Positions 12,201-21,082 of a DNA stretch of 64,000 nucleotides are shown here, one piece after another. Source of the stretch: Branchiostoma floridae (taxonomy: Eukaryota; Chordata; Leptocardii; Amphioxiformes; Branchiostomatidae). The position numbers were made by a program, and so were the translations under genes. The notes under the pieces are model-generated. The model saw only the letters and a list, made by a program, of their open reading frames with translations. It was not told where the DNA came from and searched no databases. Position 1 is the stretch's first letter. Every line of letters starts with the position of its first letter. Location of the stretch: assembly GCF_000003815.2 (NCBI RefSeq), contig NC_049986.1, forward strand, positions 6,726,369-6,790,368, read 5' to 3'.

Positions 12201-15200
12201 AAGTACCGCCTCCGTACAAACTTGTAGGGAATCCGACGGATTTTGGAGCACGCAGACTTTATGTGCAGGCAAAACTTTGTGTGCCATCGGGCTGCTGATT
12301 TGCCCCCCGTACCTGCCAGTACGGGCAACGCGCTTGCCCTGTGCAGCCTGAACGATTTCAGAAATATTTGGTGGACGTGGCCTCCAAAAAAAAATGCGGA
12401 CAAATTGCACGTACAACGGGTTGTGCCCTTAGCTGCACCACAACTTACCACTTTGCTTTCGATGGGTCCACATCTAGACAGGCTCTGGTGACGTACAGCA
12501 CACAAGACAGAAGCTTAATCACCAGGTTGAACAGGCGGATACGGAGACCTGAGAAAACAAAGGATCATTCAACCTTATTATGATGGATAAACTAGGATAA
12601 TCAGCAAAGTCAGTGGCAACAAACACGCCATAGTCTTTTGCATAATAAGATCAGCAAAAAATTCATGCCATCTTAGGACGGGCACCATCTTAGGGCACTT
12701 CCCATCACCTCAAACAAACCATATAGCTGACAATCTAACTGACAGATTAGTAGTTAAGTTACATGCAATAATGGCATAAACTGTCTCAAAGTGAGTTTTA
12801 AAGTGTTTTTCATCCTCCTGAAGTTTATGACCTCTGTTCCAATATGAGCGAGTGTACTGATCTGATGAACAATCTTACAATCTATCTTTCCAATTTGTAT
12901 GCTTTTACAGATGTTTTTAGAATCAAAGCTACATGTAATTAAGATAAGAAATTATCTCTCCATAAATTGTCTCTCAGGAGTATTCAAGCCCTAAGTTGCT
13001 TTGATAATTACACTCTAAATTGTAAACTGCAATAAGTGGAATATAAAGGATTACTTGAGGGAAGACTTTTGGCGGATACTGCATGCAGACTGGCGCCAAG
13101 TATGATAATTTTACTTCGAACATTAAATTTGCTTTTCCTTGGGCTAAAATATACTTCAAACAAAGATAACGGTACAGCGCTTATGTCATATTTTACTGTG
13201 ACGTTACTAGTGGAAATTCACTTGTTGAATAATTACATGGCCACAGGAGTTGAAAAGTAGATAAAAGTTTATTTTGATATTCCATAAGATCGATAGGGTG
13301 TGCATTTTGTAAACAAAGTTAACATCGAAGTTCATTGAAAATTACTTATGATGGTTGTTTGTATTGTATCATGTATTTCAGTTCCAGTTGTGACATAATG
13401 AATGAAAATGCAATGTTCTGTAGATTCTCTTTTTTAATAAATTTCAAGGGACTACACGCATTTCAATAATGCTCATAATTAACGTTATAGACTTAAAATC
13501 ATACAAATGTAGCAATTTTGCTAGGAATGCCTGTGCAAAAAAAAACCGACTAAATGTACATGTAGCCTTATAACTAAAAACCATGGTAACACTCTGATTT
13601 GAACCTAAGCCAATTTCCTTTAGTTCAGCAAGAGTTAGCAGGAAAAGTTAAGGCAATCAGCTCCCTATTTGCATAAAAAACAACAGGTAAAAGTTCCTGA
13701 AACAATGTTCACCTTGAGCTAAGGGGGCCTCTGTGTACAATAATTGGTCCCCCTGCAGTTCGACCCTTCCTGAGATAATGAGCGAGAAGCAAGGCCGGGC
13801 TATTAAATTACCATATTCCAGCTGATCTCTCCGCTTTGATATTGACCTTGGTTGGCTAATTTCACACTAATTTAGCAGATTGTGCTGTGCAGCATGGCAA
13901 AATTACTGGACTAATGTAAATCATACAATAGTCAATATTCCTGGACCGTCTCTTGTTACTACACAGAGAGACAGTGGAATTTGCATCAGATTTTACTTAG
14001 GCCACATTGATTTAATCATATGGATGAGGTTAATTATTGTGTTGTGAACCCAAAAACTTAAATGTTAAAGTGTGTGAAGAAAAAAAAAGCTGGGGCAAAA
14101 AAAGCAATGGTTGTCTAAATTATTTAACATTATTTTTGTTCTCATCTTCTTTTACAACAAGACTTTGAAATAGCCTCAAAATACATTTCTCAGCTTACAT
14201 TTTTGCTGCTCAATACAAACCTTGCAAACACTGGTAAATATAGAAAATGTTCAATATGCAAGGAGCAATCATTTATTAAGTTTATGACAAAAGCAGTAAT
14301 GTTACATTTTTTGATCATAGGAAAATGGGTATTCAATTACATGAACAATCATTTTCCAGTGTTTTTTTCAATGTAGTGGCAATACTATAATGTATTTGCT
14401 CCTTTTGTAGCTTCTTTGTACAATTTACAGCATGGATGCATTGAACATTCTTTTTTGGGAAATGGACAAAAATTGATGCGTGCATGGATGTCTTTCATAT
14501 AATCCAATCAGTTTTGGCCTTATGTGAGGAGTTAGAATAAAACACCCCAGAGAATGATATTATACAAATCGATACGTTGTGATGTGCCAACATCTGAAAA
14601 CCATATGAAGTCTTGTCTTGTAATTGCTCTTCCTGGACAGTGGAAATCTCAGTAGAATTCATAATTAGATTCAAATCTCAGAGCCTTTATGTATGCTATA
14701 TGTAAATAGCAATGTCTGATGCATGCACCTTCTATGCCTCAAATTGCAAGTTATCAGAGAAATGATCAAAGAAATGTACACATCATGTAGGTGCTCAATC
14801 TTAACCCTTGTCCTGCTGAGCCCATTCATATATGGGATGCACATATTTAACCCTTGTCATGCTGAGCTGTATTTTTATGGGGGTATTTCTCATTTGTAAA
14901 AGTTGCATACACATGTACCACTGCAAAGCCCATCAAATGGGGACTCAAAGTAAATTTGCAGCAACAGCACAGAACAGGTCAAGTTGAAGAAATCTCTGGG
15001 AGGTTAAGTTGACCCCAAAAAATTGGCAGGAGGAAGAGTGAGTTCCTTTTAAGAAAAGTCACATAAGATACTTAATACAGTTCTTTGCACAATTGCTCTT
15101 TTGACCTCTTTGACACAGGTCATGTGTTGAAAGTCTAATAGGCATTATCTGACTGTGAGCCAGTAAGTTTTCTGGCAGTGAAAGTACTTTCAGGCAACAA

Positions 15201-18200
15201 GACATGCTGATACTGATCTGAAAGTACCCACGCTCATTAGACAACCCACTTACATGTATCTTTGATCTCCCTACAAGAAACCCATTCATCTCAAAGTTCG
15301 CAAAAGTTTACAGAAATGTGTGTAAACTTTGACCAGTCCAATACAGGCATTCAACAGGCAACAAGAAATACTGATACTGATCTGAAAGCTCATCACACAG
15401 CCCCCTTATCTTTGATGTTTGATACAGGCATTCAACATCTGATCATTTTTCTTTCAAAACATTGAAAGGAGTACATTGAATTTAAATCATAAGTATCCCA
15501 TGGATGTGCCTGCTAGTTAAAACAGAAACTGTAAAGAAGATAATGTGAACATGCTCCAATGATCTTACACTAACTTGTCCCACCACTGCACACTTACAAT
15601 GGGTTTTTGTCAAACTCATATCCCTATACTGTTCAATGCTGGTTTCAAAGTCCCTGTACGGAAACAGCTTCATTCCCTGGACTGCCAAACTTTGGAACTG
15701 TCTAGTAGATGACAACTGTTTCCCTCCAGTCTACAACAAATTTCCAACTTCTTAGTTCATTGCCTTTCATCGTCTAATGACCTTGCTTTGAACAATCCCG
15801 TTCAAAAAAGTCAAATTACCCCATTGTTCACTATTCAGTCTGACAGCTAACCTTAACAGACTGATTTGTTACTGTCATTCCAGAGGCTCACACCTGGACT
15901 TGAGCCCTAGCAGGTACCATGAATCTTCTCTAAAATTATCCTGGCTGACATTTTCTTCTATTCTCTGCTTCCATAAGAGAGCCAACATCTGCCATTTGTC
16001 AACCTTTGGTAATGCTAATGGTTTAAAAGCATAGCAATTTGTTACACCAAAAAGCATCAAGCATCAAGTTACTTTTAGTAACTGCTTTTTGGCATATCTT
16101 ATTACCTTGAAGTCTAACCTTCATTGGCGTAAAGCAATGTATTTCAGAAAACATCGTATTGTTCATTAACTTTCTGCAAACTCAAACAAGAACTACCCGT
16201 AACAACACATAATGCTGGACCTGCTAACATTGTCAATGCCAAACAATGTCAGAGCGTGAAAACTTCATATCACTTTGACCCCTTTGACATTGGAGATGGA
16301 TAAAAGGTCAAAGATGCTGCTCTTTTGACCTTCAACATCTTCCATCTTCTTCAGCATCTCAGAGATAAAAGCCTGTAAGTCATTCAGAAGGAGCTGAGTG
16401 ACTCTAATTTCATCTGTAGCACGGCACTTCTGGGATTTCTTATGAAAGAAGACAAAAATCAATGAAACCCTTATATGCAATGTGGACCACGTCCTGTGAT
16501 TTTGTTTCACTCTAATGCTCTTGATGAGTGTAAGTGATGGTCACTTTAAAAGTGCAACGAGCATAGATTATCTGATACAAGATCGAAAAGGTTGTTAATG
16601 GTAAGAGATGTTGACAGAAATAGGGCTGAGTATTGTTGAGTGATGCGGGTTCCATGACCATGTTAACATCACACCTGCGTCCATATTATTGCAAAAAGAA
16701 CATTCTGGGCACGTACGCATCATCTTAGATGCGAATACCCAACATCATTCTTGTAACGCAAGATGGCGTCACAACCTTCTTGAGTTGCATACTTTGGCTT
16801 CATCTTCTCAATGAGCATTTCTTCTCTCGAAAGGAAGGCATGTCTTGCCAATGTATCAATCTCATCTTGCAAGATAACATAACAACCTTCTCAAGTTGCA
16901 TACCTTGGCATCATCTTAACAATGAGCTTTTCTTCTCTCAAAACGAATGCATGTCTTGCCAATGTATCAATCTTGTCTTGCAAGATAACATCTGTTACAG
17001 CCTTCTCAAGTTGCATACTTTGGCATCATCTTAACAATGAGCATTTCTTTGCTTAAAAGGAATGCATGTCTTGCCAATACATTGATCTTGTCTCCCTAGA
17101 TGAGATCACAAACTTCTCAAGATACATACCTCGGCATCATCTAATCAATGAGCATTTCTTACCTCCAAAGGAATGCATGTTTTGCCAATGCAGCACCTAT
17201 TTGCTGACTTAATTGTTGGATCTAAATGCATCATGTAACTTTCTTGATTAAAAAAGGCACTTGTTGGCTATTGATCAGTCTAAATTCTGTAACACGCAGC
17301 AAATGCTTTACTAGCCTTGAGTAACAGTTAGTTTTGCTGATGCATCATTTTGGGATCTAAGAAAAAGTTAACTGCTTAAAGTGACTAATGGCTTTCATTT
17401 CACCAGCTAGACCAAGTCTGTCAGTATCTTGAGACAAATTGTGACTTAAAACTATCTGTGTTGCCATCTCATGTTGGTTTGAGATGAGTGGTTCACAATC
17501 TGTGTGTAAATCTAAGTGTTTCCAGGAAGGAGCTATTTGGGGAAAACTGATGAGGTCCCTCATGAAGCCAGGATCATCATTCTGATAAGAATCATTGTAC
17601 TGATAAGGTAAAAGCAAGGGAGCCAATTACTGATAGCAACATAGTACATAATCAATCAAAACTTAATCTGAAGGCACTCTCTGAAAATAATTTCATCAGG
17701 TTGGTGAAATAAACTTTAAGAAGAATTCTTTTACACAGCCGGCATATACTCACCTCACATCAAAACGTAAGCGACATATTTACTGTTGTTTTTTTTTGCC
17801 CATGGAATATGAAAGACAGTTCCTAGTTATGTATGCAGCACGACTATCAAGAACGTAATATCATGTGACATGTATATAGCCTGGTATCCAAACATAGTTG
17901 CTCTTCCGTCCTCACTTCAATAACAGCAGTTGCACACAATCTCTTTTGGAAACAACTAAGTGACCAATATACAGGATTTGAACCTCATATGCACATTCAA
18001 ACACTATCTTATACACTTGTGATCTGGGATGCTACATTTTGGTGGTGTGAAGTGATGTCATCCAAGTCCATATACTTCTTTGAAAATATTGACCAAAGCC
18101 CTGTTGTCATGACAAACTCTGATATTAATAAGTCTCATACATTTCATATCATTGTTTGAGGTTACAGTATGTAGATGATAAATGAATAATATCTTGTGGC

Positions 18201-21045
18201 ATTATCATTTCTAAATATCACAAAATAAATTTCCATTTTTACCAATTGATATTCGCTATGAACAAGGTGCATTTTTGGCAAAGTTCAACAGAAAGCAGAT
18301 AAAACTGTATTTGCATCAGATTATAAAACTCCGTGAAATCTCTTGAGCAGCTTTTCACAAGAAATTTGATACCATGATTCATGAAAATATTTGACCTTCA
18401 AGTTAAGGTGAGCATGCTTTAGATGCAACCCAAGCCATGTCATTCCTGTGAGAGGATAACATCCAGCATTTCACTTGCAAATCTAACACTTTCTATCCAA
18501 GGGAGCAACATTCAGAATATCAAGTACAGTCAAACCTGTCTAGAGCGGCCACTCAAGGGACCGGACAAATGTGGCCACTATAGACAGGTGGCCTTTGTAT
18601 AGAGGTGGCAACTTGTAGATAAAATACCCAAGGGACCGACAAAAAGTGGCCACTATGGACAGGTGGCCCCACTGTAGAGGTGGCCCCTAATACAGGTTTG
18701 ACTGTATGGGAAGAGGATAAATGTCAAGCTGTGAGATGAAAGTACAGTCAAACCTGTCTATAGCGGCCACTCAAGGGACCGGACAAATGTGGCCACTATA
18801 GACAGGTGGCCTCTGTATAGAGGTGGCAACTTGTAGATAAAATACCCAAGGGACCAACAAAAAGTGGCCACTATGGACAGGTGGCCCCACTGTAGAGGTG
18901 GCCCCTAATACAGGTTTGACTGTACTGTTAAACATCAAAGTTGGGGTTAGTAGTGTAAAACGAACTCAAAATCAATATCATTACAAAGTGTGAATTTTGA
19001 AAAATTTGTCTACATTGATTCACTGAGTCCATTGATTGCTTTTGAAAATAACTAGCTTGGACATACTGCCTCAGAGTCTGTTAATAGTTGCTGGCAATGT
19101 TTGACCGTATTTGCTACATCATTATCATCATCATTGTCATAGTTGCAAAGAAACTCTGCAAGTAATTATGATTGAATCTCAAAACACCAATTCTAGATCT
19201 AAGGAAAGCCTCCCTATCCTTTATTGTTCCGTTTCAGTTCAGTTCATCCTCTTTGAGGTGACAACATTTTTCTCATAAGTCCCTGTCAGGTATGACAGAA
19301 CATGACATATCAAGATATGAGAAACATATCATGGCAAAAAAATGCACATTTGATATCATGCAGTTCAGTTGGGCATGGATGAATCATGACTACAAGCTAT
19401 AAACTTGTTAAGTGCCTGGAGCTTTGTCTGCACTTTGAAATAGAGTGTAGCTATTTTACAGACAAGCAATTCTCATCAAGTTCTGACCTTCGTCCATCAG
19501 AATCTGAACTCAATTTCATATCAATGCATCTGACATCTAAACTTTTACCATAAGTTTGCATGTATATTGCACTTGTCCAGACACTGTCTCGACAATTCTT
19601 ATAGTTGTCTCTTGAGCTTGGGCTGAAAGCTTTTATTGTTTCCATTTTCATGACAATTAAGATAAGCCTTACATACATCTCACCACCTCAGGAAATCGAT
19701 AAGTCATTAAACTCGAGATGGCCCTAAGGCCTTTGAGTCGCAATGGATGGCCAGAGAAAAGTCAGCCAGTTCGACTTTCATGGCATTCATTCTTATACCA
19801 TGGAATGAAAGAGTGTGCCGGTAACATCAACTCTCATATATCCACCAGGTGCCATAATACCGCCGCATGAGAAAAATGGACAAATTTAAAGTGATTTAAA
19901 GAGATGTACCAATGTAATCCTAAGGTATATACACTTCAGATGTCTATTAATAAGTGTACAAGACAATCTTGAGAAGATTACTAATTTAAAACAATTTTTT
20001 TTAATGTGGCGGTATCATGGCACCTGGTAGAATTATGAGAATTGCTACAGTCTTGTCCTTTTTTACTACTTATGGCTTTTCACCTGTAACTTTTTCCATT
20101 AAGTTAAATTTGAAATAACAAAGTTAATGACTTCTGATATAAGAAATCTTTTGTTGCCTATAAAGGAATGTGGGTAACATAGAATAACAAGAGTATAGTA
20201 TTTATGAATAGGCATATCAGAATCCACAAATCACTCCTCCAATTTCCTCTCATGTGTTTAATTAACTGCCTTAACTCTGTTATGATGAATTAAAGAGAAA
20301 TGCTACTCTCGTATTGCCTTACATGGCACAATATATCCTAAGCAAAGCTTGTACCATTTCCCACACAATGAAGTATGTTCCTTACCACCCAAGCCAGCAT
20401 GTGCTATATATATTGGACTCCAGCCCACATGATTAATGACCCAATCACATCACAAGAGCTTCCACAGAGCAATTGTGGTGGTGCCAATAACGACCTACTG
20501 GGTGTTAAGGTGATTTAACATGCTGCTGCAGCACTAAACAAATTATTTCTTTCTTAAGTTTATGAAAATGATATTGTACATAACAAATTTGAAATTCTAG
20601 GTCTTCAGCAGGTAGCATGGAAAATAAATTTAGATATATTTGCCACTTTTGGTCCACCATTTTTTGTTATAATGTTGGCTTTTGACATATTATAACTTAT
20701 GGTGGTGAAGTCCTTGGTGCTGATTTTTTTGCTGCTACCTCCTTCTACCTTCAACATGGAAAACGCATTTTTGGGCCAGTTCAAATGTCATTGGTCATAG
20801 ATGCTACTGTACAACTATCAAGAAATGTTTTTCTTTGCCTAGGACACATACAGTCTCTGCAAGGAATTTAAGATTGAAAACAAAACATAAAAGGCAATGT
20901 ACAGTTGATTTTTGCGTTGGTTTGATGTTAGCCATTCTCTTCACAGAAAATATGGTCAGATTGCCTCTTCTGCCCAACTATCCCTTAGTTAACTCCATGA
21001 TGTATTCATGGAAATTATATTTCACTTACTTTTTTGTGTGTATGC

Positions 21046-21082
<37 letters not shown>

